This document shows positions 12,742 to 23,299 of a DNA stretch of 64,000 nucleotides, one piece after another. Both the position numbers and the translations under genes were made by a program. How positions within the stretch are numbered: position 1 is the stretch's first letter; every line of letters begins with the position of its first letter. The stretch is from Erpobdella octoculata (lineage: Eukaryota > Annelida > Clitellata > Hirudinida > Erpobdellidae): NCBI GenBank assembly GCA_963978895.1, contig OZ022246.1, positions 15,004,549-15,068,548 of the forward strand, read 5' to 3'. The notes under the pieces were generated by a model. It was not told the DNA's origin. It was given only the letters and a program-made list of their open reading frames with translations, and did not search any database.

Positions 12742-13874
12742 AAAATGTCGGCCCAGTTGGAGCTCGATATGGCAAATGAAAAATGATGCGAACTGCTTTC
12801 TTTTGAAGAATGTGTAGTCCTCTTAATCTTGTTGGATAGTTAGCTGCCCATACTATATTGCAGTATGTAAAATAGGGGTAAATCAATGAATAATACAGTA
12901 ATTTTAATATTTTTTTGTCAACAAATCCACTAATTTTGTAAATGACACCTATGTTTTTGGAAATTTTCGATTCAATAAAAGAGATATGCTTGGACCAGTT
13001 CAAATGTTCATCTATTATAACACCCAAGATTTTAATGGAAAATACACATCTGATAGGATAACCGTTTATATTAAGAATGTTATCACAATAAGAAGCTTTA
13101 TGCCTAGTACGAAAAAGAATATAATTAGTTTTATCCATGTTTAATGATAGTTTATTAGTTCGGAACCATTCATCAATACTCACGAGTTCATTATTCATAA
13201 TTGAGATTAAGTCACTCAAGCAATTACCTGAAGCAAAAATACTCGTGTCATCTGCAAATAATAAAAATTCAACCAATGAAGAAGCCTTCAGTAGATCATT
13301 AATGTAAATGATGAAAAGCAAGGGCCCCAAAATTGAACCTTGAGGTACACCACATAAAATATCACGAGAAAATGATCTTGAACCCTTAAATTCAACTAAC
13401 TGTTTTCTGTTTAGTAAATAATCCTTAAGCCAGTCTAACACACAACCTCGAAAACCATAAAAATACAACTTATCAATTAACAGATTTTGATCAACAGTGT
13501 CGAAAGCTTTGGCTAAATCAAGAAATATACCAATAGTATATTCACCATGTTCAACTGCTTCTGCAATTCTCGAGTATAACAAAATCAATGGCATAAAAGT
13601 TGAGTGACCCTTTCGAAAACCAAACTGTCCGTTATTAAGCAAAGAAAATTTCATCAGAAAGTTGTATATTCTAGAGAACATAGCTCTCTCAAACAATTTA
13701 GAGAAGTATGGCAGTATAGAGATTAGTCTGTAGTTGGTGACTTTGTCAACATCTCCTGATTTATGTAAAGGAATAACTTTTGCCACCTTCAGTTCTTTAG
13801 GGAATATGCCGGTTGCAAATGAGCAATTTATGATAGAGGCCAAAGGAGAAGCGATTTGATGGATGAATTCACTT
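12734..13874 (-). pseudogene. LINE reverse transcriptase
   Basis: RT blocks in order: [30 protein letters not shown] (usually YRPIS), [45 protein letters not shown], and the active site as [10 protein letters not shown]. Thumb motifs follow ([28 protein letters not shown]). The frame breaks near 12734-12741 and the C-terminus continues in another frame. The endonuclease domain is missing, so it is a dead 5'-truncated copy although the RT core is well preserved. Confidence 0.88.
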
Positions 13875-13888
13875 ATATACATATATAT

Positions 13889-14040
<152 letters not shown>

Positions 14041-15890
14041 AAGAAGGCACTCCTAGACCAAGCCCCTCAGTCTGCAGATGAATTTATTAGCGCTGAGCTA
14101 AAAAATGCAGAAGAGAAGTTAGCTGAAATGAACCGAGAATACGACCTATATTTACAACAGCTGTCAGAACTTAATGACAAAGAAATGAGTCATCGACTTG
14201 AATCATTCAACTCAAAATATAACACAAAAAAGAGAAACGTTATTGTTGACAAGTTGTCTCGACTTTACGGTGGACAATATCTCATGAAAAGTGATGTTTG
14301 TCATTACGATAATATGTCAAAACACGTACTGACTAAAGACCAGATATAATTTTTGCAAATGGGCTTTAATCGCCACGTCGGTGGTCGATATGATCGTCTT
14401 CAAAAGCAGACAGAACTTGAAATTCTATACAAGCAGATCACACGCTTAAGCACAAATCAACAAGTACTTGTTAAAGAAGGCTTAAAAGCGTCTTTAATTG
14501 CTGAGAGTTACATTTATAGAAATAAAAAAAGAACATTTCTTCCACAACATTTAGCTGTAGCTGCTAAAGCACTTAAAACCAACAATGAAATCGTTTTTCA
14601 GAAGGCGGACATACCTTATATTAGACAAAGCAGATTACTATAATAAGTTAAATACAATTCTTTCTGACGAAACAAAATTTTTAAAGATAAAAAAAGATCC
14701 GACTATCTCAATAAAAAAGCAAGCAAATAAACTCATTGCAACTCTCAACTCCGGTCTGAAAAACAATAAAATCAAGCAAATAGTAGGCGACTACTCACCA
14801 GTTTATCCTTACGGCAATGTTAAACTCCATAAATCAAACTGCCCAGTGCGACCAATAATATCTCAACGACCAGCACCTACGTTTCAGCTAGCAAAATCAA
14901 TCAATCGAATGATTGTTCCATATCTGCCCAGTCGATATTCTCTTCAATCTACTACTGATTTTGTCGGACGCATGAGAACCGTCGATAACACCAATGGGCT
15001 TATGGTAAAATTAGACGCAGAAAGTCTATTTACAAACGTCCCGGTCAACGACACTATTGATATCATCCTCGAATGTGTTTTCAAAAATAAATCACTCAAG
15101 CCTCCTTCTGTCAAAAAAAATGTTGTTAAAGAAATTCTTCGATTATGTACTCTCAACATTCCATTTCTTCATCCGAATGGTGACCTTTACATCCAAACAG
15201 ATGGAGTCGCTATGGGTTCACCTCTCGGACCAACGTTTGCTGAGTTCTATATGAGTTAAGTCGAAAACAAAGTTTTCACTTCAATAAAGCCACCAAAATT
15301 ATATGCAAGATACGTAGACGATATTTTCATTCTATGTCACGATATGTCAGAAGCTGAGAACATAAAAACTCAACTTCAGATAAATTCAGTTTTAAACTTC
15401 ACAATCGATATTAGCAGCTTTGACAAGCAGCTTCCGTATCTCGACTTCTTAATAACTCAAACAGAAGATGGTCTCACGTCTTCAGTCTATTCTAAACCAA
15501 ATTTTGGCGCTAACTGTCTTAGTGGCGACAGTTACTGTCCCGATCAATATAAGACGAGCGTAATATTTGGCTACCTGAACAGAGCTCTTAACTACTCTTC
15601 AACTCAGGTAGACTTCGATAAAGAATTACCAAGAATAAAAACTCTTCTAATCAATAACGATTATTCAAATAGAATGGTCGAGAATGCAATTTGGAAATTT
15701 ATGGATACAAAAATTCTCAATCTTTTGGATCGCGCGGTCGGCGTGATTCCGGAAAAGAAGTCGATTTTCATGAAATGGCCCGCTGTGCTTCAGCTCGGGA
15801 CGCTACACATGAAGATGGCCAAACACTGTTTGGCGATAACGTCGCTTTCCCCACCAGCTTCATCTCGTCTTCAGTCGATGGTGCTGTAGG
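14041..15890 (+). pseudogene. Penelope-like element reverse transcriptase (broken)
   Basis: The N-terminal coiled region ([19 protein letters not shown]) is followed by Penelope RT blocks: YPYGNVKLHKSNCPVRPIIS, LMVKLDAESLFTNVPV, QTDGVAMGSPLGPTFAEFYM, ARYVDDIF (15311-15322, active-site YVDD), and thumb motifs LPYLDFLITQ and VYSKPN. It has two in-frame stops (TAA at 14347-14349 and 15257-15259) and one frame change near 14585-14643. The GIY-YIG domain typical of these elements is not found downstream. It is 5'-truncated at a (TA)n array, like the Penelope copy at 2.95 kb. Confidence 0.88.
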
Positions 15891-16135
15891 CAACTTTGAA
15901 GAAAGTAATCTTCTATAGTTGTCTCATGGCCTGCTCGGCAATGAAAACAATACTTTGACCTTCGGGTAACTTGACGCTTGCTTCCCAGTTGAACTTCATG
16001 ACGTTCAGCCTGGATGCAAGGATGGTGTGGGGCTCAGTGGTTCGAATACTACTTTTGAGCATCTCACTTACAATGTTAAGAAGCGGCGACGGCGCTAATT
16101 GCTGTCCGACCGTATACAATAGCCTTGTCTTACTT
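15891..16135. other. Unassigned segment between Penelope pseudogene and Gypsy LTR
   Basis: About 245 bp with higher GC than its surroundings. A short minus-strand frame (15913-16119) has no recognised domain. It could be gag-related sequence or an untranslated remnant; nothing decisive is visible. Confidence 0.3.
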
Positions 16136-16272
16136 TACGTGAGATATAATTAGATTGAGTCAGCGCGAAAGAAGTACTAAGCCAGAATTATAATTCGGGA
16201 AATATTGTGCTATAAATAACTTCAAGCTTTAACGTTACTAATCGCTAGAAAGCATATTCGTCTACGTTTACA
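16136..16272 (+). repeat. 5' LTR remnant of the Gypsy element
   Basis: Only the last 137 bp of the LTR is present, from ACGTGAGATATAATTAG to the terminal CA. It matches 18624-18758. Confidence 0.82.
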
Positions 16273-16273
16273 T

Positions 16274-16287
16274 TGGTGACCCCGACA
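16274..16287 (+). promoter_or_regulatory. Primer-binding site (tRNA-Trp)
   Basis: TGGTGACCCCGAC follows the LTR end by one base and is complementary to the 3' acceptor/T-stem end of metazoan tRNA-Trp. It would prime minus-strand DNA synthesis. Confidence 0.75.
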
Positions 16288-16363
16288 TATTTACGCATAT
16301 TGTTTTTCCGTAAATATATATAGTTATTTGATCACAAGTGACCGAATTTTCTTTTCATGAAGG

Positions 16364-17266
16364 ATGTCTGACGAGAAATTCATTGCGATGGGACAGGCTC
16401 TGGGCTATTCCGGAGTGAATTTAAGGAATTACGTCAAAGAGTTAAAAGATGAAGAAAGAGTTAGGAGAATGGAGGAACGGGAAGAAAAAAAGGCTCAGCA
16501 GGAGCGGGAAGATAAAATATAAAGATAAAATAACGCAACAAGAACGTGAACGTGAAGATAAAATAGCGCAACAAGAACGTGAACGTGAAGATAAAATAGC
16601 GCAAAAAGAGCGTGAACGTGAAGATAAAATAGCTCAACGTCAACATGAATTGGAATTGAAGAAGCTGGAATTGGAAGCCCTAACAAAAAAAGAACCAAAG
16701 CCGACGGTAGAGGTAACTAAGATCCGGGAAAATATTACCCTGCTCAAGAAGAAAAAAAGAAATGGAATATGGTTCATTCTACGACTAACAGTGACTCGGT
16801 AATGGTTGGACCCCGTTGTTACAATTGTCATCAAGTTGGACATTTGGCGAAAGACTGCAGACAATGCACTCAGGCAAGTCCAGTCATGTGCCAAACACGT
16901 AGAGAGGCCACCATGACACCACCATGCAAAGATTCTGAAGTAGTGAATGCATGCGCGGCCATGGTCTTCGAAGGTAAAATAGACGAGGTCAAATTAAAGT
17001 GTGGCTGCGTTTCACCAGTCATAGCGGATGACCGTTTTTATTCAGGAAGAAGACTTAAGTTTACCAGAGGTTTTGTAAACAAGAAACCTGTAAAGGTTTT
17101 GAGGGACACTGGCTGTACAGCGATTATGGTCAAGGAATCGTTAGTGCATCCACGTCAGATGACCGGAAAAACAAGACCATGTGTTTTGATTGACGGCACA
17201 GTACGTGTGGCTCCAACAGCAATATTTAAAATTAAAACCGATGGTTCAGAGGAACCACAGAAGTAG
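16364..17266 (+). pseudogene. Gypsy gag and aspartic protease, frameshifted
   Basis: Starts ATG at 16364 (MSDEKFIAMGQALGYSG), a form seen at the start of some Gypsy gag proteins. A highly charged helical region made of repeated 27-bp units (QEREREDKI, 16540-16640) follows, with a frame change near 16500-16520. The nucleocapsid zinc knuckle is CYNCHQVGHLAKDC (CX2CX4HX4C, about 16816-16860) in another frame. A protease-like block has LRDTGCTAIM (DTG active site, about 17100-17130). The frame stops at 17264-17266. Broken and lacking RT, it cannot move by itself. Confidence 0.8.
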
Positions 17267-17740
17267 TTTGTATGAAGAATCTATTTTGTGATTTGGTGCT
17301 GGAAAATGTCGATGTGGTAGGAATTTCAAATGCAATGGCTGCAGGGAAACGTATTTGCCGGCAACCACAGAAACCCACTCCTGACTAGACTACAACAACA
17401 AACAGAAAAATAATCGGGCGGATTATACGAAAAAGTCGGCCAACTCGGATTTGTATCAAAGCAAGAAAAAGAACACGTGTGCCACTTCAAAGCTGGGAAA
17501 TAAAGTTGAGGCAAAAGTTCAAGCTTTGAATCAGCCAAAAGAAAGACCTGTCAAAAAACAAATTGGGATAAGAAATTGAAAAAAAATAGTTTAAGATCAT
17601 CAATTTTTGGAGATGCTCGCCCAGTCGACACATCTAGTAAAGATCAAGAAATTGAAAGAAGGCTTAAAGAAAATTCAAGCGATCAAGGAACTGCTTGTAA
17701 ACCGAAATTTATGAGCAATCTTAAAAACACCAAGTGTTTT
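17267..17740 (+). pseudogene. Decayed continuation of the Gypsy element
   Basis: Sequence after the protease with several stops (for example near 17385 and 17527). A 50-residue frame beginning 17576 contains SSIFGDARPVDTSSKDQEIE and charged residues, but no domain is recognised. Confidence 0.35.
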
Positions 17741-17744
17741 CTTT

Positions 17745-17873
17745 CGAAGATGGCTCATCTTACGTATATCTGTGTGAAAAGCTTATTTTATTATCTCTTA
17801 TTATGTTAATTTGTGTATATGTATATATATATATGTTTGTTTATATATATGTATATATGTATATATATATATT

Positions 17874-17913
<40 letters not shown>
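17745..17913 (+). repeat. Short dispersed repeat plus (TA)n
   Basis: The first 90 bp match 11020-11110. It then runs through TATG units into a pure (TA)n (17870-17912) that abuts the LINE fragment. Confidence 0.8.
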
Positions 17914-17917
<4 letters not shown>

Positions 17918-18443
17918 TGGACTAAAGAAACATGATCATGTGACTGCAATAATGAAAACTGAACTCCGGTGGCTGCGTATCTCTGAGCGAATTACTTTCA
18001 AAATTGGGACTTTAGTCTACAAGGCGCTCCATGGCGAAGCCCCCTCATATTTGCAAGAGCTGTGTGTTACTGTGTCTGATAACAATTCTTACTTATCTCG
18101 TCACAGATCTGCTAGTCGTGGTGATCTAGTTGTTCCTATAACTCGAACAAAAACTTACGGCAGTCGAGCCTTCAGTATAGCAGGACCGGCAACATGGAAA
18201 CATGTTGCCTGCCAGCATCCGAGAAGCCACTACATTGAGTTTATTCAAGGCCGAGCTAAAGACATTTCTGTTTGCGAAATCCTATCCAAATTGATGATCA
18301 GAGAGAAATTATTTCATTTTTCCTGACATGCTGATTTTTGTGTTTTATATTATTTTTGCTTTATTTTTATTGTTTTGTTTTGTTGTTTTTATTGTAAAAG
18401 GAGCCCTGAGGTGTTACACAAAAGGGCGCTTGAAATCCAAATA
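17914..18443 (+). mobile_element. 5'-truncated copy of the first LINE
   Basis: Collinear with 2315-2838 of the first LINE, including the C-terminal coding part and 3' UTR up to GAAATCCAAA. Differences are few: scattered substitutions, an extra A near 18200 that shifts the frame, and one base missing in a T run of the 3' UTR. It lies in the same orientation inside the Gypsy element. Confidence 0.92.
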
Positions 18444-18462
18444 TATAAGCCTTTTCCTATTT

Positions 18463-18758
18463 TGTAACCTCAGGAGTTAGTTCAGTTGAGTTAGGGAAGT
18501 AGAATTAGTCGGTTCGTGAGATCTAGATTTAGAGTTTTAGAGAATAGACTCTGTAGTTAAACAAGTTGACAAAAGTTATCTAATAGAATCAAAAAAGTTG
18601 TCAGAATCAAGAGATTTCTGAAACGTGAGATATAATTAGATTGAGTTAGTGCGAAAGAAGTACTAAGCCAGAATTATAATTCGAGAAATATTGTGCTATA
18701 AATAACTTCAAGCTTTAACGTTACGGATCGCTAGAAAGCATATTCGTCTACGTTTACA
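18463..18758 (+). repeat. 3' LTR of the Gypsy element
   Basis: Starts TGTAACCTCAGGAG and ends TTTACA, giving the TG..CA boundary expected of an LTR, 296 bp. The last 135 bp match the 5' LTR remnant at 16136. Confidence 0.72.
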
Positions 18759-19015
18759 CGTATAATTTGAAATCCGTTATGGTTGTCAAATGCTAATATT
18801 TTCATAAATGAAATTATGTTAAAAAAAATTAATTTGAGAAGCGTTGCACCGGTGGCATGTCAGATATGTGGACATCTTTTTTCTTTTGCTTCGCCGTTTC
18901 TAATCGCTGCTTGGCATGGCGTGAAATCACTTTTTTCGCATGCGATTTTCAAATGAATCTATGAAATACAACAAACTGTGGCGGTTATAACCTTTAATTC
19001 AATGTATTAATGCAG
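18759..19015. other. Intron sequence without recognisable feature
   Basis: Between the Gypsy 3' LTR and the galactosyltransferase acceptor at 19016. Nothing recognised. Confidence 0.6.
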
Positions 19016-19138
19016 ACTTCCATACAGAAATATTTTTGGTGGCGTCGAATCATTCAAAGCGGAACAGTTCCGGGCTATCAATGGATTCTCTAACGTGTTC
19101 TTTGGTTGGGGCGGCGAAGATGACGATCTTTTCAATAG
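19016..19138 (+). CDS. B4GALT: Beta-1,4-galactosyltransferase exon: GWGGEDDD acceptor-site motif
   Basis: Acceptor ATTAATGCAG, donor GTTTGG (a weak but valid GT). It encodes LPYRNIFGGVESFKAEQF, INGFSNVFFGWGGEDDD and LFNR. GWGGEDDD is the signature of GT7 enzymes, providing the catalytic base and acceptor GlcNAc contacts. It is joined in phase to 10699 across an 8.3-kb intron full of transposons, and ends two bases into the Arg codon. Confidence 0.93.
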
Positions 19139-19897
19139 GTTTGGTGATAATTTTAATCATGTGGCTTATACTCATTAAAATCAATATCCAGTTAGTAATT
19201 TAAAAACTCTTGGAGGGTTTTGTAATATTGCGCCAAAATAGCCTGCTCTAAAATGTTTTACCCGTCGCATATCCACCCAGTGGCTTGCTACTCTATTTAC
19301 AATAATGATTTGAAATAAGCTGAAAGTTCTGAGCTTGTAATTTGTATGAAAACAAACATGTTTCTCATATCATCACGTGCACTCGTTTAATATACAGAAT
19401 ACTCATATACTTTAGAAATATTAAACTTAGCTTCTATTTTGCCTTTTTGTAGTTTTCTGTTTATGAAGAGAATTTAGACACCGTTCATGTTTTAATTGTT
19501 TTTAGTCGTGATTGTACCATACACGGCTGATGGCTCCAGTTATGGCTATATTATTCTGCAGACTTCAGTCCCAGTGGTTAATAATCCCACTAATAAGGCA
19601 ATTCGCACCGCTACAAATGTCCCGTCAAAGTTAATACCGGACTTATTATATAGTTTTCTATTTCAACAGTTCCATTAAAACTCGTTTCGAGCTTTTTTTC
19701 GTCAAAGGTTTTCAGAAAAAACCTGCAGCGTATCGACCTTAAACTTATTGACGGTTTAACAAAAGTGGGTGAATAGTGGGTTTTAAGTCCGTCGCTTGAG
19801 CAGATGCCCAGCGACAAGAAAACGTGTCAACTTCTGTGATAAAACGACATTTAAATCATATGCAGCTTAATTCTTATCATTCATTGAGCTTTCTCTT
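19139..19897. other. Intron sequence without recognisable feature
   Basis: Start of the intron between the exons at 19016 and 21086. AT-rich, with only short unsupported frames. Confidence 0.6.
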
Positions 19898-20104
19898 TAA
19901 TATTAAAGTGTATATATTAACATTTTTTGAACTAAACGTTTCGTTTGAAAGATTAAAGCGTTGGGCGATAGTAGGTTATAGATATTATATAGATAACGCC
20001 CAACGCTCTTATATTCAAAACAAAACGTTTAGTTCAAAAAATGTTAATATTTACACTTTAATATTATTTTTAACCTTTTAGTACATTAGTATACAGGCGT
20101 TGTT
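19898..20104. mobile_element. Palindromic MITE, copy A (left end truncated)
   Basis: Forms a nearly continuous hairpin. The left arm (AATATTAAAGTG... CAGCGTT-type core) pairs with the right arm around the loop region 19967-19995, with the core GTTGGGCG/CGCCCAAC. The right outer end TTTTAGTACATTAGTATAC continues to GGCGTTGTT. No coding capacity. Confidence 0.75.
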
Positions 20105-20209
20105 AAAAAAAATATTTTTTATACTTTATATTAATATTATTAAAACGTTTATGTTAACTTGCAATGTTGTTTGTTTGTTTCAGCGCAAACGTTGTTTTTG
20201 AAAACACCG

Positions 20210-20234
20210 CTCGGTTAGTACTTCGATGGGTGAC
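20210..20234 (+). other. 5S rRNA-like internal-promoter motif
   Basis: GGTTAGTACTTCGATGGGTG plus flanking bases matches the box C region of metazoan 5S rRNA genes with one mismatch. The rest of a 5S gene is absent, so this is not a functional 5S gene. It may be the remnant of a 5S-derived SINE or chance. Confidence 0.45.
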
Positions 20235-20383
20235 ATTAAACACATTAATCCGTTTTTAGATTTTAAAAAAATTAAACAGTAAAAAACAAAAAATAATAAA
20301 ACATATAAATAATATTTTTATATATAAAAAAGTAACCACTAAAAATAAAAAATATAATAAAGTATAAAAAAACATTGTTTTTA

Positions 20384-20611
20384 AAACAACGCTCGTATAC
20401 TAATGCACTAAAAGGTTAAAAATAATATTGAAGTGTACATGTTAACATTTTTGAACTAAACTTTTCGTTCTGAAGATAAAAACGTTGGGCGTTATCTATA
20501 TAATATCTATAACCTAGTATCGCCCAACGCTTTAATCTTTCAAAACAAACGTTTAGTTCAAAAATGTTATTATTTTTAACTTTTTAGTACATTAGTATAC
20601 GAGCGTTGTTT
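20384..20611. mobile_element. Palindromic MITE, copy B (complete)
   Basis: A 228-bp element whose ends are inverted (AAACAACGCTCGTATACTAA and its complement). The whole body folds into one long hairpin around GTTGGGCG...CGCCCAAC. Its central 45 bp are the reverse complement of copy A's centre with one or two changes. The sequence TA next to the outer ends suggests a Tc1/mariner-type target but was not proven. Confidence 0.8.
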
Positions 20612-21085
20612 GAAAAAAATATTTTTTATACTTTATATTATTTTAATAACACAAAGGGATACATATATGATTATTTGCAACGAAGATGTCGGCGGCGGCG
20701 GCACAGACCGGCCGGCGCACACTTCTACCACTACCCTCTCTTTATCACCATTTACTCTTGATAGTGTCGTAATATTATTATATGAATTTTAAAACCTAGT
20801 CTTAATTGTTCTTTTATCTGATAAAAATTGTCTCGATCATTCGATAAATAATGATCAAATGTAAAAGAAAAAAGCAAATGATTAAGAAGAAGTCAGCTAT
20901 TTTTGCCCAATGCTATTCTAGGAAAAATTTCAAAAGATTTATGTCAAGTGACCGATTTATTTGGTTGACTGGTTAATGCATTTTGACAGACGTGTTTGTT
21001 AAATTATGTCTGTGCGACTGGTCAAGTGGTCATAAGCAAATTATTACTTTTTTCTGTTTTAGTAATAATTAAAACAATTATTCAG
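20612..21085. other. Intron sequence; starts with a third partial copy of the MITE-flanking segment
   Basis: The first 45 bp (AAAAAATATTTTTTATACTTTATATT part) repeat the segment that follows copy A at 20105. The remainder up to the exon at 21086 has no recognised feature; a GGC-repeat patch occurs near 20690. Confidence 0.5.
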
Positions 21086-21181
21086 GGTGCATTTTCACGA
21101 AATGGAAGTAACAAGATACCCAATGGAAGTAGCCCGTTACAAAATGCTTTCTCATAAAAAAGCATCTCCAAACTCTAAAAG
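21086..21181 (+). CDS. B4GALT: Beta-1,4-galactosyltransferase exon: post-catalytic segment
   Basis: A 96-bp exon missed by simple ORF length filters. Acceptor ATTATTCAG, donor GTTTTTTG. It supplies one base to finish the Arg codon of the preceding exon, then encodes VHFHEMEVTRYP, ARYKMLSHKKASPNSKR, which corresponds to the family segment I.R...(I/V).RY.ML.H...PN..R between the GWGGEDDD motif and the C-terminal block. It ends two bases into an Arg codon, completed at 33171. The fit of phase, order and motif is strong. Confidence 0.88.
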
Positions 21182-21351
21182 GTTTTTTGTAATTTTATGT
21201 TAATTTTTTCATGCAGTAAAAACTTTCTTATAAATTACTCGGTTTTACAAGTTTTGTCCTTACATATAAAAAGGTTGTCTTGTTTTAAGGAGTTAGAAAA
21301 TCTATCACTTAATTCAAGAAAATTTTAATACATTTTTACTTATCACTATCG

Positions 21352-21720
21352 GAGTTACCCAGTGTTGCCCGGGGTTTTTAGAGGTTTTCTATTGTTTTTC
21401 TCTCGTTTTTTATTCTCGCCTTTTTTCATTTTCTTTTTTCTTCCTATCCCTTTCTCACTCGTGTTTCCTCCGCCGCTTGCTCCCCCGCTCCAACTTGTTT
21501 TCTTGCTCATTTTCGTTTTCCCACTTCCTCTCCCTTTCTCGCTAACTTTCCCGCTCCTTTTCCCGTTTGCGTTCACTCTCCAGCTCTCATTTGCTCTCCC
21601 GTTCCCGCTTGCTCTTCTGCTTCCAAGCGCTTCTCTGCCTTCCTATAGCTTTTCTTTTCCCGCTCACTCTCCCGCTTGTTTTCTCGCTCTTAACAAACAG
21701 TCGTTTTTAAATCTTTTATA
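21352..21720 (+). repeat. C/T-cassette repeat family, copy 4
   Basis: Head GAGTTACCCAGTGTTGCCCG, then TTTTTAGAGGTTTTCTATTG and about 300 bp of C/T-rich units (CTCCCGCTTGC, TTTCCCGC). Same order of blocks as at 7943 and 24074. Confidence 0.85.
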
Positions 21721-22300
21721 ACAACAGCCCTTCACCGCCGGTATTGATTGATTGCTTGCTTGAATGTTTACTAACCTTTGAAATAAAAATTTAACTAACT
21801 TCCCGTCATTCAATTGAGCTGAAATTTGAATTATAGGCTTACTCATCATGACAACGTATTTTATTAAAATTTAGAAAATAATTGAATTTTTTTTTAATTA
21901 TTAGAATAATTATCTATGTTTTCAAACAAAAACAAATCAAATACAATAAAATAAATGTTTACATATTAAGATTCCAAAAAAAATGTCATTTTAAAAGAAA
22001 GTTTTTGCATCTTCTTCTTCATCGTCAATCTCAATTGCTTTTTTGAAATATTTGTTGTAATATGGTCATTGCATGTCCTTAAACCTATTGACAGTGCGAA
22101 TCAAAATTAAAAAAAAAAGCTGAAGATGAAACAAATGTAAAAACCAAGCTAACAATTTTGTATACCAATAAATTGGAATATTTTCTGAAGAAGTAATTTG
22201 CGTATGCTCCTCTAAGCCCCTCCCCCTCCTCACTGTAGAAGAATTCGAAAAAGGTTCGTAACGTGACTACAGCTTTAATTTTTGGAATATCCGGATGTAG
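21721..22300. other. AT-rich intron sequence without recognisable feature
   Basis: Contains only short frames without domains. The stretch near 21810 (AATTGAGCTGAAATTT) resembles part of the tandem units at 36.1 kb. Confidence 0.5.
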
Positions 22301-22306
22301 AAGTAA

Positions 22307-22412
22307 TGTTCGACACATTCCGACTAAGGATACGAGTGACAGGTAAAATTGTAATCCTATGTGAACGAGCTGATCCTGGCACTACTTGTGAACTTCGCTT
22401 TAAAAGCGACAC
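22307..22412 (+). mobile_element. Old SINE fragment
   Basis: Aligns with the 3' half of the SINE at 47650-47775: GTTCG(A/G)CACATTCCGA, a GACAGGTAA block, GAACGAGCTGATCC and the closing CACTACTTGTGAAC region, with many substitutions. The tRNA head and the (CTA)n tail are absent. Confidence 0.7.
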
Positions 22413-22989
22413 CCTTATACACTTACCTTTATTTTAACCTTTATTGTTATAAAGCTGTCTAATTAGCGAGTCGTAAAATTAGACCACGGAAGCAATTTTT
22501 CAAAGTTTTCGACGTTGCACTGTCAAACGCTTTAATAGCACCAACCAATGGATATTCTTCCAAAGATTTTGTTAATTTTAAATTAGGTTTCAAGAAACTG
22601 ATAAGTTTTCAGCTCCTACTTTTAAAAACCGATCTAAAAATCTTGTTATTGAGTTCTGTGTATGAGCATTATTCGTTACTAGAACATTTTATTAAAATTT
22701 CCTCTATACTTTCAAACTGCCAGCGCGTTTCATTCTTGTTGTAGATATGAGCTTTTATCACGTTACATTTCTGCGCTTTATCTTCTCCAGTCAATAATTT
22801 TAAAATAAATAATTTCAATTTAATTTAATATTTTGTTTAATTTAATTATTTTTTTAGGCATTCCTTCCTGTCATTTGAAAAAACTAATTTAAAGTAATTT
22901 CTTTGTTAATCGGTAGCTGGCATGGCTGAGTGGTAAATCAAAGAAGTATTATTGATTTGGTCACAAGGTAGCAGGCAGTTTTCAATTTA
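22413..22989. other. AT-rich intron sequence without recognisable feature
   Basis: No recognised feature. A tRNA-like patch at 22918-22995 was considered and rejected. Confidence 0.5.
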
Positions 22990-23275
22990 ATCTCTTTCAG
23001 GTCGCCACCTTTATGTTTAGACTTGATAATGGTTTGTTACCACCCACGTTTTTAAATTACATGGTATGATCATCTGACATTCACGATTACTTTCTTCGCC
23101 ATAAGGACCGGTTTCGTTCTGAACAAGCCCGAACTACTTTGAAACTGTTGTCCTTGAAATGCCTTGGACCTCGTGTTTATTCTAAAATACCTTGTCACGT
23201 TAAATCTTCCTTGTCCTTGTCTAAGTTCAAAACATCATATAAATTTCACTTATTAAACAATCATACGTAGGTAGC
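22990..23275 (+). pseudogene. LINE ORF2 C-terminal fragment
   Basis: Reads MFRLDNGLLPPTFLNYM, then HDYFLRHKDRFRSEQ, LKCLGPRVYSKIP, KSSLSLSKFKTSYKF and a stop. This follows the C-terminal pattern of jockey/CR1-type LINEs (GP..(W/Y)..(L/I)P......FK..(L/F)K..LL). One in-frame stop (TGA) lies near 23068. A 3' UTR-like segment follows. It does not closely match the other LINEs in the window. Confidence 0.65.
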
Positions 23276-23299
23276 CCCTTATAGTGGAAAATAATTCCC

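Larger units (their letters stand above)
12053..13875 (-). mobile_element. LINE retrotransposon (jockey/CR1-like), 5'-truncated, poly(A) tail
   Basis: Minus-strand LINE. The 3' end is marked by an 11-bp T run on the + strand (12053-12063), the reverse of a poly(A) tail, preceded by an AATAAA-like signal. The 5' end is truncated at about 13875, next to a (TA)n array. Only the RT and C-terminal parts are present; there is no endonuclease. It lies in antisense orientation in galactosyltransferase intron 3. Confidence 0.85.
16136..18758 (+). mobile_element. Gypsy-type LTR retrotransposon remnant with nested LINE
   Basis: The 5' LTR remnant (16136-16272) and 3' LTR (18463-18758) share a stretch of about 137 bp ending CGTCTACGTTTACA, differing at a few positions. 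Immediately after the 5' LTR is a primer-binding site matching the 3' end of tRNA-Trp. Gag and protease sequence follows but the polymerase region is missing. A truncated LINE copy is inserted before the 3' LTR. Confidence 0.8.

Noticed and set aside
22918..22995. tRNA-like sequence (GCATGGCTGAGTGGTAAA)
   Set aside because: It has an A-box-like start but no B box, and the arms do not form a cloverleaf.
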